Shown here in pieces: positions 38,667-50,391 of a stretch of DNA of 64,000 nt. The notes beneath the pieces are model-generated. The model was not told the origin of the DNA. It saw nothing but the letters and a program-made list of their open reading frames with translations, and ran no database searches. Source of the DNA: Xestospongia bergquistia (Eukaryota; Porifera; Demospongiae; Haplosclerida; Petrosiidae); the NCBI GenBank assembly GCA_963965975.1, contig OZ014424.1, positions 4,216,001 through 4,280,000 on the forward strand, given 5' to 3'. Position 1 is the stretch's first letter. Each line of letters opens with the position of its first letter. Made by a program: the position numbers and the translations under genes.

Positions 38667-39476
38667 ATGGCTACTAACAAGAAAGAGGAGTACAATGACT
38701 ATGATTGCTTTGATCCTCTTCTGTACATCAAGAATAAGTATACAATAGTCAATGATTGGAACTCTCAGCCATTGAAACTATTACACAATATATTCCAGTC
38801 TTATGGTTCAACTCCTGCTGGATTGAAGGTGCTTGAATTTGGGTGTGGCCCTGTACCAATATATCAATGTAGTTCACCACTACATGCATCAGAGATAGTG
38901 TTTGCTGAATATACTGAAAGAAATCGAAATACTCTCCAAATGTGGCTCGACAATGACCCCAATGCACCAGATTTCACAGCACTATTCAAGTATGTTGTAC
39001 AAAATTTAGAAGGCAAAGGAGAAGAGGAAGTTTTAAAGAGGCAGGATGACTTAAGACGTCTTGTAAAAGGAGTTATACCTTGTGATATATTACGTGATCC
39101 TCCTCTTCTAGTTCCTGGATATGAAGGACCATATGACATTACTTTCTCCAGTCTATGTATAATTAGTGCATGTACTAATCATGAAGAGTATAGTCAATCT
39201 ATTGGTCGACTAACAAAGTACCTTAAGCCAGGTGGAAAACTAATACTTCAGAGTCTCAAAGCACAGGGAAAGTACTATTACGTTGGATCAGAGACATTCT
39301 TTACTCTGAGTGTGACTCCAGAGTTTCTTAATTCTACTTTGAGTGAAAAGGGATACAAAGATGTTAATATTACTGTTCAACCTTGTGAAGGTACTTCAGG
39401 TGCTGACATTGCTTTATCTATGTGTACACTAAGTTCAGCTGACGCTACACTTTTTGTAGTTGCCACTAAGAAGTGA
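38667..39476 (+). CDS. SAM-dependent methyltransferase, NNMT-like, copy e1
   Basis: Intact single exon, 269 residues, starting MATNKKEEYNDYDCFDPLLY. Motif I VLEFGCGP, SSLCIISAC followed by TNHEE, KPGGKLILQS (Ser type), a short LKAQGKYYYVGSETFFTL loop, ENSTLSEKGYKDV-like end and a 20-residue SGADIALSMCTLSSADATLF tail ending ATKK. A duplicate at 62055 has the same protein but a 4-nt insertion. VQNLEGKG replaces VQDLEGKG in both. It is the only intact member of block A, so the block's enzymatic output would depend on it. Confidence 0.9.
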   Translation: MATNKKEEYNDYDCFDPLLYIKNKYTIVNDWNSQPLKLLHNIFQSYGSTPAGLKVLEFGCGPVPIYQCSSPLHASEIVFAEYTERNRNTLQMWLDNDPNAPDFTALFKYVVQNLEGKGEEEVLKRQDDLRRLVKGVIPCDILRDPPLLVPGYEGPYDITFSSLCIISACTNHEEYSQSIGRLTKYLKPGGKLILQSLKAQGKYYYVGSETFFTLSVTPEFLNSTLSEKGYKDVNITVQPCEGTSGADIALSMCTLSSADATLFVVATKK

Positions 39477-40356
39477 TTTTTATTAGCTATGATGATTGGA
39501 TAAGCTTTATTTTTATAAGACTAGACATAAAAGGTTATTTACGTAGTACATTAGTAATGAAAACAGCATTATAATTACTTTTTTGACAAAAATAAGTTTC
39601 CAATTACAACCTATATAACCAAGTAATAGTTAAATCAACCAAACAATTTTTACAATGACAGATGCTCTAATTTAAAGTTGAATAATTCTTGAACATAACA
39701 CGTTCACTTTGTAATACAGACACAGGCAGTCTGAACTAGCATGGACATGGCATTAGATTAGCTTGGAGGAATGAGAGATAGAGATAGCTTGTCATCCATC
39801 GAAGATGGCAGAGAACAAAGAAGAAAAATAGATTGAGAGATAAGGCAAGGTGAACAATGCTAAGTAAAGGAGCTCAAGAAAGAGAGGCAAATTTATAGTA
39901 GAGAAGAAAGACAGTTTATAACAGATTTAAATATTCAAACTATGAGCATTATGAAATTAGGGCTGACTGGTTAATGCTTTGAGCAGTCCATAGGTTATGG
40001 GAACTTTCTTTACTAGCATCACATTCCTTTTAACTCCAATATCAACTAATAAACTATAATAAGATCACTATTAAGAAAATATTAGGATGATTTTTTCTAT
40101 TATATTCTTGTTGTGTATTTATCAACATAGCTCATTCAAGTATTATTACGATACATTTTATTGTATGTAATATTTCTCTAGTAATAAGTCAACTTTCTCA
40201 GAGCACGCTACAACATCTCAAATAAATAATATCAAAGGTTTGTGGAATATGAAATTAACATTGACATTTGTTCTTTTAAACAATTTGAACCAATCTTTAA
40301 TATCAAATATATTTATATGAACATACATATTACATCTATGTTTAATATCCATCTAG
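39477..40356. other. 3' flank, MITE right arm, shared repeat and VWA8 intron-like DNA
   Basis: 39546-39654 is the right half of the inverted-repeat element; 39660-39920 is the shared repeat; 39940-40356 matches 31740-32177 and 63560-63965 (ATGCTTTGAGCAGTCCAT-GGTTATGG), the VWA8 upstream intron. No gene of its own. Confidence 0.55.
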
Positions 40357-43136
40357 GATTTGATTGGTCAGGATATGTACCTGTTAGGTCCACCTGGACC
40401 ACTCTGTTGACATCTCTCTCATGCCTTTGCTGAGCTAGTAGGGAAAGAAGTTGAGTATGTCACTCTGTCACGAGATACTACAGAAGTGGATTTAAAACAA
40501 GGAGGGAAATCATCAATAATACTGTCCATTATATGGATCAGGTATGTCAATGAGAATGGATCAACAGTGGATTGACAGTAGTTTAACAATGGATAGACTG
40601 ACACAATAATGATACAAGAATTGGTTTTTATTCTTAGACATTATAATAATAGTTCAATATGAAAAGATTTGTATAGAGTTATAATTATTTTTGTAGGCTG
40701 TTGTATGTGCAGCTGTAGAAGGTCGGGTGTTAATACTGGAAGGATTAGAGAAAGCAGAACGTAATATTCTACCTATCTTGAACAATTTGTTAGAGAACAG
40801 AGAAGCTCAGTTAGATGATGGACAGTTTATGATGTCTCATGAAAGATATGATAAATTAGCATCAGTAAGTCCTTGCAACAAGCAATCTATTTTATCTCTA
40901 ACTATCATACCTACAAAAAGATGATATCATGTGTGAGTACTAAACAAATAACTTACTTTTACTTTTAATAATTATGTTTATTTGTAGGAATATTCTCAGA
41001 AACAACTGGACTCGTGGCATCTTGTTAGAGCTAGTGAGAAGTTTAGAGTGATAGCTCTTGGACTCCCTGTCCCTCCATATCATGGTAATACACTGGACCC
41101 TCTACTAAGATCAAGATTTCAGGTATAGACTATATTAAGTCAGCTTAACAATGCAAGAGTATTTTTATAATTGTGCAGCTAGTAGTTAGTGTTAACAATG
41201 ACGTTAGTTATATAGGGATTGAAATATTTAGTTTTTGTCATGTTTCCAGAATTATCATAATACTTAATGTTATATTATTAAGTAGTTCTATCCTATCTAA
41301 TATCACTTCAGTGTTGATACTGTTCTTTCATTTATCTGTTGTTACATATACTTCCTCCTCCATTTCCTGAAGCTCTACAAGACTTCCTGTACACTTATCC
41401 TAACATCCCACAAGACAAGTTAGTATAGAGCAATAGCTATTAACAACTATTTAATAAATAAACATTAGATTAGTTTCCTCTATAGTTTTGATAAATTATT
41501 AATATACACAGTTTAACTAGTATTATACTATCATTAAATCATATATATAGTGAATATGAAGTAAATATTGTTCATTTATAGTATATATATATATATATAT
41601 ATTAGGTTAACTACTTTACTGTCTGTTACTTATACAATACACTCACTAACTGGAGGTTACTCTGGAGGACCTATCAATCGTAGTGGACAACTAAATAATT
41701 TAGTTGATATTTTGGTGAGTTGACTGTGATTCTTTTTGTTCAAATAAAAGTGTGGTTGATTTAATATAATTTCTATGACATTGTTTCTTGACCTATGTGG
41801 TACATTACTAAATATATATACATGTGATTTTAGCTTACTTATGAATGTCATTGTTATCATTATTATAGGCACAAAATCCAGCAGCTGATTTATCTGACTT
41901 GATACATTCTGTGTTTCCAGCTGAACTACTTGGTATGAAACAGACATTGGAAATACATTAGAGGTAAAATGTTGTGATATTAAAGTCCTATGGATAGAGG
42001 TTCTAACAGAAATAATAGTGAAGTTTTAAATTTGGTAATTTTTTAGCAATTTGATGCCTCACTCATGATTATTATCTTCCTTTTACTTCATAATTCCCAA
42101 ACTTTTAACCACCAAATATCATATTTCAAGTAATTTGCCATCCAGTAGTATAATAAAACAATAGGAATAACTGACATTTCTATTGGAAAAGAATTAATGA
42201 TTTGCTATTACACTGTGTTTTCTTTATTGCTAGAAATTTGGTATTTCCTCTCAAGGCTCTAGTTCATTTTTAACTGATGATCGATTGACATGTGCTCCTA
42301 ATTCAAAATATCTAATACAAGTCTCGTATCATCAAACTAACTCATCTCAAAATACATCATTATCTGTACCTGGTTATCAAACTGATATCAATGATCATAC
42401 CAATAGTAAGGGTTATGTCAGCCTACCTCATCATCAGTTATTGTTAAGTCAAATGTTACAGAGTCAGCTTGTAGGGGATATATGTCTCATAAGACCTAAG
42501 GTAATGTAATGATGTATAGTTTGTGTATAGTACATGCACTTCAATATGAATATAGTCATAAGTTCATATGTCTGCCTACACTAGCTGTTCATTTTCAAAC
42601 ATTCAAAGTTTAATTCTACTTGGGAATGGGCAAGAACTACATGTCTATCTTGTGACTTTAATGTTTAGCTCATTATGTGGATTACTGTGTCCATAAATAA
42701 TAGCTTAGCTATCTTGACTATTGATAATCACTTATTTAATATGTGAATAGTTTATAAGCATATATTATACTTATCTTCTCTATTTTTGAGGAAACATTAC
42801 ATTCCTACATGTGATACTGGATGGATTTCTTGTCTAGTGTAAAAGCTAATGACTAGACTTTCAATTCTCATTCTATAGTTATAATCTTTTACTATAGGGT
42901 AGTGGAAAGTCCACATTAGTCAACCAACTACCTAATGTGCTAGGTTATAATACAGAATCAGTTGTTCTTTATCAAGATATGACATCAAGGGATTTATTAC
43001 AGCAAAGAACTACCCATTCTAATGGAGACACTGGTTGGAGACTAACACCACTTATTACTGCAGCTTTTAATGGACATATGGCAGTATTAGATGGTATTCA
43101 TAGACTAGATCCTAGTACTATTACCACTCTTAAAAG
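40357..43136 (+). pseudogene. VWA8: VWA8-like N-terminal region, longest copy (nine exons)
   Basis: Exons: 40357-40541 (DLIGQDMYLLGPPGPLC, TGA at 40408-40410 in place of Gln, 185 instead of 186 nt so frame is lost), 40697-40864 (VLILEGLEKAERNILPILNN ..., open, 56 codons), 40988-41122 (QLDSWHLVRASEKFRVIALG ..., 45 codons), about 41347-41418 (LPPPFPEALQDFLYTYPNIP), 41606-41714, 41869-41932 (NPAADLSDLIHSVFPAELL), 42234-42500 (89 codons, ... QLVGDICLIRPK) and 42898-43136 (GSGKSTLVNQLPNVLGYNTE, a complete Walker A, then LYQDMTSRDLLQQR and LDGIHRLDPSTITTL). Most exons are pristine, so the copy died recently, or the first exon is skipped. MIDAS/VWA parts are not present. Confidence 0.75.
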
Positions 43137-43730
43137 GTACAGTCTATTACAAAGTAACACTATACATATGACAGTATTATATAAATAATATTCATAGATT
43201 AGATCCTTTTACCACTGTTTATAGTCCATTATACTAACATTACCAGATACATGGATTCATAGGCTAGATGTCCATTTTACTAATAATACTAGATAATATT
43301 TTATAGACTAGATCCTAGCACTATTACCACTCTTAAGAGGTACAGTAAATAGACTTTTTAAACTCTATAGATTCAAGATCAAATGGTGTATTGTGTGGCT
43401 ACCGACAAAAAAGAGGACTACATGGACTATGATCGTTTTGATCCTTTTGTCTACATCAAGAATAGGTATACAATACATTCTGATCACAATGATGTTGTTA
43501 TGGTACCAGATGTGATATTTTATGATAATCCACTGGTTAGTGAGAGCAGATAGATAGATATATAAATATGATCTTAACAAGTCTATAATTGAAAAATCAT
43601 CTAATGGTTTTGAAATTAAAGATACTGACTTCAAAGTGAAACACTACAAAGATTGTATAGTTAGCAGCAATGTCAGTGGAAGACTAATAACTATAGAATG
43701 ACAGAAATATAGAAGGGCAAGCTAGTGAGA
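43137..43730 (+). pseudogene. VWA8: VWA8-like debris with embedded methyltransferase start
   Basis: 43190-43345 are decayed repeats of the RLDPSTITTLKR exon end. 43365-43550 corresponds to the SRASGVLH ... VIFYDNPL exon of block A. Its middle is replaced by about 80 bp (about 43397-43472) identical to the first codons of the methyltransferase at 44496, ending at TATACAATA and returning to CATTCTGATCACAATGATG. 43615-43700 repeats the DFKVKHYKDCIVSSNVSGRL piece. Confidence 0.7.
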
Positions 43731-44060
43731 ATTTTAAGCATGTATGTAGGGATTCAACTGTTCAAACGTTGACAACTCGACCATCTGTGGTTGATGGAAG
43801 GATCACTTATCAAGATGGTTAGATAATAAATACATCTAAATGTAATTAAAGTTATAAAAGGAATAACATAGTTTATAGAATGATTAATACTCTAGTGCTA
43901 GACGTTTGATATGCATTTACTTCCAAAACAATTCATATAGCTTTTGAGAAATCAAAAATTACAACTTGTGAGCAATAATTTTTTCAAGCTATTGATTATT
44001 GCCTCTATTTAAATAGCATAGTTATTATAGTTAGTATTTAATAGTTAATAAAACAGTAAT
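43731..44060. other. block-A-type spacer
   Basis: Related to 37330-37680 (GGGATTCAACTGTTCAAAC-TTGACAACTC). Non-coding. Confidence 0.5.
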
Positions 44061-44061
44061 T

Positions 44062-44135
44062 CAAAATAGTTACTGACACTGTTGTATCCTGTAGTTCAGT
44101 TGATACTATAGCTTTTACAGTTGTGACTGTATATT
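44062..44135 (+). pseudogene. methyltransferase scrap with internal deletion
   Basis: Leader CAGTAATTCAAAATAGTTACTGACAC (ATG changed to ATA) is joined directly to the last codons (SSVDTIAFTVVT). About 740 bp of the gene are missing. Confidence 0.75.
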
Positions 44136-44495
44136 TTAAGCTTCAAATTTTTAGGACTGAACTAAGTAACATCATGTTAAATCTCATGTACAATTAGAGT
44201 AGCTATCACATTTATGATGGACTTTGAAAAAAATTTAAATTCTTTCTTGTAGTACTAGTGTCTTGTAGCCAGACAACTTTACTGAATAAACAGTAACCAT
44301 TTGAACACTGTTAATAGATACTTAGCTGCTCAAACACATGAGGTTTAATATGCATATACTTCCAAAGCAATACAAAATAATTATTTAAAGTACAACTTAT
44401 GATTATGTTTCAAGCTCTGTTATAACTCCTGTTTCTGACCATTGCCCCGCCCATGTTATTATAGTATTTAATAGTTAATAAAACAGAAACTCAAG
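44136..44495. other. 3' module and promoter of copy a2
   Basis: Array 3' blocks (CTCATGTACAATTA, CATTTATGATGGACTTTG), then TTGCCCCGCCCATG and TTAATAAAACAGAAACTCAAG before ATG 44496. No CRE-like ACGTCA is seen in this version. Confidence 0.5.
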
Positions 44496-45302
44496 ATGGC
44501 TACCGACAAAAAAGAGGACTACATGGACTATGATCGTTTTGATCCTTTTGTCTACATCAAGAATAGGTATACAATAGTCAATGATTGGAACTCTCAGCCA
44601 TTGAAACTATTACACGATATATTCCAGTCTTATGGTTCCACTCCTGCTGGATTGAAGGTGCTCGATTTTGGCTGTGGCCCTGTACCAATATATCAATGTA
44701 GTTCACCACTACATGCATCAGAGATAGTGTTTGCTGAATATACTGAAAGAAATCGAAATATTCTCCAATTGTGGCTAGACAATGATCCCAATGCACCAGA
44801 TTTTACAGCACTATTCAAGTATGTTGTACAAGATTTGGAAGGCAAAGGAGAAGAGGAAGTTGTAAAGAGACAGGATGACTTAAGACGTCTTGTAAAAGGA
44901 GTTATTCCTTGTGATGCATTACATGATCCTCCTCTTCTAGTTCCTGGTTATGAGGGACCATATGACATTATTTTCTCCAGTCTATGTTTAACTGCTGCTT
45001 GTACTACTCATGAAGAATATAGTCAATCTATAAGTCGACTAACAAAATACCTTAAACCAGGTGGAAAACTAATTCTTCAGGATACACGGCCACTGGATGA
45101 CTTAGAGTACCACTATTATTTTGTTGGATCAAAGAAATTCCTTGCTCTGAGTGTGACTCACGAGTTTGTTAATTCTGCTTTGAGTGAAAACGGATATAAG
45201 GATATTAATATTACTGTTCATCATTGTGAACGTACGTCAGGTACTGACACTGCCCTATCTTTAGTTATTGTTACAATTTTTACAGTTGCGACTAAGAAGT
45301 GA
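44496..45302 (+). CDS. SAM-dependent methyltransferase, NNMT-like, copy a2
   Basis: Intact single exon, 268 residues; counterpart of copy a1 at 13532. Motif I VLDFGCGP, SSLCLTAAC, KPGGKLILQD, TRPLDDLEYHYYFVGSKKFLAL (SKKF in place of SEKF), C-terminus TIFTVATKK. It differs from a1 in the C-terminal 75 residues more than in the first 160. Its first 27 codons have been copied into the VWA8 debris about 1.1 kb upstream, showing ongoing sequence exchange. Confidence 0.9.
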   Translation: MATDKKEDYMDYDRFDPFVYIKNRYTIVNDWNSQPLKLLHDIFQSYGSTPAGLKVLDFGCGPVPIYQCSSPLHASEIVFAEYTERNRNILQLWLDNDPNAPDFTALFKYVVQDLEGKGEEEVVKRQDDLRRLVKGVIPCDALHDPPLLVPGYEGPYDIIFSSLCLTAACTTHEEYSQSISRLTKYLKPGGKLILQDTRPLDDLEYHYYFVGSKKFLALSVTHEFVNSALSENGYKDINITVHHCERTSGTDTALSLVIVTIFTVATKK

Positions 45303-45587
45303 TCTTTATTAGGATGACTGTATGCTTTAAACTTCAAAAATGTATTGAACTAAAATAAATAATTTCAAGTTAAATCTCATGTACAATTATTGTAAGAGTA
45401 GCTATCACATTTATGATGGCTTATAATTTTAAAAATAGTTCTTTTCAAGTAATTATCAAAAAAGTATAACTTGCTATTTTCAAGACCTGCTGTGTATATT
45501 TTCAATTATTGCTGCTGATTATATTGCCTCTATTAAATAACAATTATTATAGTTAGTATATTAATAGTTAATAAACAGTAACTTTCA
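45303..45587. other. 3' module of copy a2
   Basis: Conserved 3' blocks, then CTCTATTAAATAACAATTATTATAGTTAGTAT leader for the next fragment. Confidence 0.5.
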
Positions 45588-45726
45588 ATGGCTACTGATC
45601 ATGACAAGAAAAGAAGACTACGAACAATGCCCTACAATCGTTTTAATCTTTTTGCGTACATCAAGAAGAAATATGCAACAGTCACTGATTGGAACTCTCA
45701 GCCATTGAAACTATTACACAATATAC
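45588..45726 (+). pseudogene. methyltransferase N-terminal fragment before helicase remnant
   Basis: MATDHDKKRRLRTMPYNRFN ... with a small insertion after codon 3, then AYIKKKYATVTDWNSQPLK and a stop of homology after LLHNI. The joining sequence (CTAGTCTCGTCCCCAGATCGCAGCGAAAG) is shared with the junction after the 29381 fragment. Confidence 0.8.
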
Positions 45727-45839
45727 TGACAGTAGGATGTGTACTAGTCTCGTCCCCAGATCGCAGCGAAAGCACACGAGTCGTCCCCAAAGGAATGTGA
45801 CGTGGTGTTGGTATGCAATTACAGATGTAGTGTGAAAAT

Positions 45840-46480
45840 TATTAAATTGAAGTGTTGAATCGTGGAGATATGTCTACTGCAAACTTTGTCTTTAAAATCG
45901 ATGAAGCTGCCAAAGAATTTGGATTTACTCTCAAAGAGAAACAAAAAGAAATAATTAGTGCATTTTTTCTTGGAATGTTTTTTTCTGTTCTCTTCCAACA
46001 AGATATGGGAAGTCACTATGCTATTCCATTCTACCAAAGGTTTATGATCATATTCGTAATTTTAATAAAGGATTATCGATTGTATTATGTGTATCACCAC
46101 TAGTTACGTTAATGATGGATCAGAAAAAATCATTGAAATTGGCATATATGCTGAGTATATATCTGAAACTCTTTGTGTATTGAAAGAGTTTGAGGCATCA
46201 AGGAAGGTATCAGCCAGTTAATTTATATTAGCCCAAGTCATCATTACTAAATAACAGGCAGTGGAGAGATGTACTACTAAGTCGAGTTTTCACAGATAAT
46301 CTTGTTTGTATTGAAGCACATTGTGTTCCAATATGGTAAGTAATATGGTGTCAAGTTAACATGATAATTATTGGTGTTGACATATCCTAGAGTTGGGGAA
46401 GTTAAATTAGAAGCTTTGTTCCACCAACTGTACATGTCATGGCTTTGACTGCAACTACTTTTGCTTGCGAGTAGGTTTGG
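45840..46480 (+). pseudogene. RecQ-like helicase remnant 3
   Basis: Longest N-terminal piece: STANFVFKIDEAAKEFGFTL and KEKQKEIISAFF (45871 on; Q-motif region), then FSVLFQQDMGSHYAIPF where the Walker A TGxGKS should be, LVYVSP-like residues, NRQWRDVLLSRVFTDNLVCIEAHCVP (about 46255-46330) and PPTVHVMALTATTF (about 46420-46465). Stops and the lost P-loop make it inactive. Downstream, 46485-47230 duplicates 14851-15614. Confidence 0.62.
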
Positions 46481-46484
46481 GGAC

Positions 46485-47232
46485 GAGACTAGATGTTTAC
46501 TTGAATCACTTTCCATATGATTTCTAAAATTATAACCAAAGACAAAACTTATGTATATCAATAAATTAAAGAAGAGATCAAATGTCAAGATCAATGTGTC
46601 AGAGATCTATCAATATGGTAAATGGATATTTCCAGAAATGAAGAATCTGCTATAGAATATCTAAGTTGTTCAGCTTGGATCATGAATCTTGAAGAAAAGA
46701 GAAGATATAAGTGCTTCTCTGCAGTGCAACATACACTGAAGCTTACCCAGTAACTATCACTTTCTGTTTGTAGAATAAAGCAATGTGTAGCAGCCATCTT
46801 TGAAGATGTCAGATCTTTGCTTTGATGTGATTGTGACTAGAATATGGATATCAACATTAGTTGAAACCTGTTGAAATGATTACCTGATCATAATTGATAT
46901 TCAATAATGAAATAGATTGGAATAAATTTGGTTTTCTAATAAAAAGTAAAGATATAATAAGGTAATAATTTCAAAATGAAATGATGTGAGAGGGAGGGGC
47001 TGGCTACACGAGACTAGGTAACAAGGCGTACAATGGGTGGTTCTTGGTGTAACTTGACAATGATGATGTCATCATGACATGACATAGTGATGTCATCATA
47101 CTATGATGACATAGTCTAAACCATTCATTTACACTACCACTTTAACCCTATGACACAAGTGATGTCATCATCATAGCACAAGTTACATCAAGAAGCACCC
47201 ATACAACTTTAATAGCTATCTTATAGTTCTTA
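46485..47232. other. block-C spacer, copy 2
   Basis: Nearly identical to 14851-15614, including the 11-bp-arm hairpin (47090-47112) and TGATGTCATCA-type words. No gene called. Confidence 0.5.
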
Positions 47233-50200
47233 CTGATATCTATTGATTCTTTTTACTACATTGATATTGTAAAATATATAATATACATCTTTACCACACT
47301 CAACAATTTCCCTCCTATAAAAGTAAAACGTTATATGAGAACAGATTAATTAGACTTGCCACTTCAAGAAATGATCGGTATTAATATAAATTGCAGCAAA
47401 CATTCCATCTTTGTCCAGTAATATCAAAACCCATCTACATAATAGATTAACTTACTGCAGTGTAATTATTGGGTTTTACTTACCTTCCCATCTCCTCAGT
47501 ATTCTTGTCATTAATGATACAATGTTCAGTACTTTCATAAATAATGTCTTTAATAACAGCTGGGAATGTTACTCTATCCAAACAACTATTGTTAAGAGCT
47601 TCCAAAAGAGAGCAGGAGACATTAGGAACTAAATTTAATAATTTAAGTAACATTTAATATATAATATATTATGAACTAATTCTATTGTGTAACATGTGGG
47701 TAGTGTTGGCATGGTAAGATGACTACATTATCTATAGTACATTAAATTATTTTACCTTTTATTATTGGACCTGTCTCTCTGATGTTTTCATCATGTAAGG
47801 AGAATAGATTTAATGGTTGTAGCTTCTACATTGTTTAAAAAAGTATCAATTGATTAATTACATAGCAAATAGTTCACAAACCCCAATCTAACTCCACCCA
47901 CTTTGTATAAATAAAATTGGTATTTTATATATTATACTAAATGAACCTCGACATGTTTTAATAATGTGGAATTTGACAACAGAGAAACATCTATAAAACA
48001 ATATATGTAAGAAAATAGCATTAAATATCTACTTACCTGATGGACACTCTGATTGATAGAGACTACAAGTCTCAATATATAAATAAAACTTTGCTATTAT
48101 AACAGATACAATAGCAATATCTAATGGGAGATCAATAATCTGCCTACAAAATATAAATTAATTGAGCTACTTCAAACAGATTTAATACATACCAAGGTGA
48201 GTAGATAGCAATGACTGATCCTTTAATAATCAATGATATATCTTCCACTTCACTGTTAAAGATTATTAAACAATATGTATCTAAAAAAAGAAGAACAAAA
48301 GTATTAACAACATAACAAATCTATACAATATACTTGTGGAAATATTATAGAAATTATCATTAGAGGATTTTTGTTATAATCATATCTTAAAATTTACATA
48401 TCTAAATTTAAGGTTGACACGAATAAAAGTTCATATAGATGCTGGAACCAAAATACTGACATTATACAATAGGATTGTCCTTAATACTTACTTGGTTTCA
48501 ATTTCTCATCATTACTTGTTCTAATTAAACATTCACCAATTACTAGTGAATGTATTGACAATAATGAGTGAACAATAACTTTAACACTGTCATCTTTAGA
48601 CAAATCTGTTAATGAAGAGTATGGATTTAAAAAAAATAAACTGAAATTACAAATATTAACCTCTTGCTTGAACTTTTCTTTGTTGGTTCCAAATTGTTAC
48701 ATCAGTATTATATCGATTGGTGATTTTCTGTAGTCGTTCTGCAAGACCTCCTTGAACCAATGAAATCTTGTCTTTCTTTTTAGAATACTCTAAATAATGC
48801 CTATTTTTAGTATCACTTGTACTTGACACATCTAAATCAATATTTTCAATCCAATTGGTAGCTTTTTTGGCACTTAGTACTGAGACTAGACCAAACAGAT
48901 AAATGGAATATAATGTGTTATATTGTTAGTTAACAGATAATGAAGTTGAGGCAATACTATTTTCAAGAATGCAACAAATGTCCTTTTGTATAGGTGAATT
49001 TAAAGGTGTTATACTGACATATAAATGACAAAAATAACACTGGAAATGTATGCCATTTAATATCATATTCAAAGAAACATCCATTTTCTATAAAAGGATT
49101 GTGACAGTAGTATCCAATGTTACTATTTTATCCTTTATATCTCAGTAAAATTCCTTTAAAGATATTCTTTAAAAATGTATACCAGTTTCTATACTGTTGT
49201 TTTCTTCAGGGGAAGAGGCAATAGAGATATCATCATCAGATACAGAGTGAACTTCCTGACTCTGTTCCAAAGAAAAGAAATATATCAAATTATTAATAAA
49301 CATTAATCTGTATAGTCATATACTAGTATCTACTAAACCATTAAACTATAAACACATAATTATTACAAATTGTTATATTAACTTTGTCTCCATGATCCAT
49401 AAACTGTTGTTTTAAAGATGAATTACTTTCCCAAATTGAAGTAATATAATCACAAACACCAGAGGAAGCTCTAACTGCAGTTCCTTTAATATCGTTCCTA
49501 GAAATTAGTAAATTAATATCAAAAGTAGATAAGAAAAAGAAGAGTGTTAAATGTTGCATAGTACCATGGAAACAACGAGTAAAACATAATTTAGTTTGTA
49601 ATTCACTAAGAGAGAGTGATGGCTTAGCCTAATTGATAAGATGCTAGATGTTTAACACAATTTAAGGGACCTCCATATCTGAAGATATAAAACACAATCA
49701 CTATATAATTTTAATTACAACAAGATTATTAACTAGTACATGAAATTAGTACTTGTATACTTTACACTTAGTGTTTTTACAGTATTATATAATTTTATAC
49801 TCTCCTAGTCTACTCTCTTTTGTTAACTTTTGATAATATACTAACTTACAAAGTATCACCATCTTCTCTGTCACTATCAGAGAGATCCTCTTCAATGGCT
49901 TCAATCTCTTTGTCTTGATCCAATAATGAAGGTATATTCCAATCATCTCCAAATGACGGCCACTGTTTGGAGTCTAAAATGAGACAAAACAATACTCTAA
50001 CATTTAGAAATGATGTGGGAACATGAATAATGGGAGGACATGTTTAAGCAATAACCATTGGCCAGAATATACTTTACATGAAGGGTATTAATTATACACT
50101 AGGATATTAAATGACACAGAGTGTACAGGTAATGAGCTGTCATATATTTCAACTTGAAATTAATACATTTGGGTTCCAAGATTTAAGAATTAGGGTCTAG

Positions 50201-50391
50201 GGTCTAGTATTCAGTACTAGCAATAATATATTATAATATTCAGATCTAGACACAGTATGTGTATATAATATATATATATGTATATATGGTATTCGATCAG
50301 TGTACTAGGCACTGTGGTGTGGCAGTGAAATATATACAGACCTCTCTATATATCAATATCTAATATAATTACCTTTTTTAGCTCTATCCAT
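47233..50391 (-). CDS. SPIDR: SPIDR-like gene, copy 2 (5' half)
   Basis: Same exon plan as copy 1, shifted by about 31.6 kb. 50391-50373 (MDRAKK), 49973-49850, 49497-49383, 49261-49183, 48885-48661, 48605-48492, 48280-48193 and 48143-48037 all keep GT/AG ends and phase, giving about 290 residues. NSIETG replaces NSIKNG at the end of the fourth exon; otherwise few changes, and no new stop. Coding phase is conserved in both copies despite many intronic indels, a mild sign of selection or of recent duplication. As in copy 1 the three downstream exons do not join in phase and the SPIDR C-terminus is missing. Confidence 0.62.
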
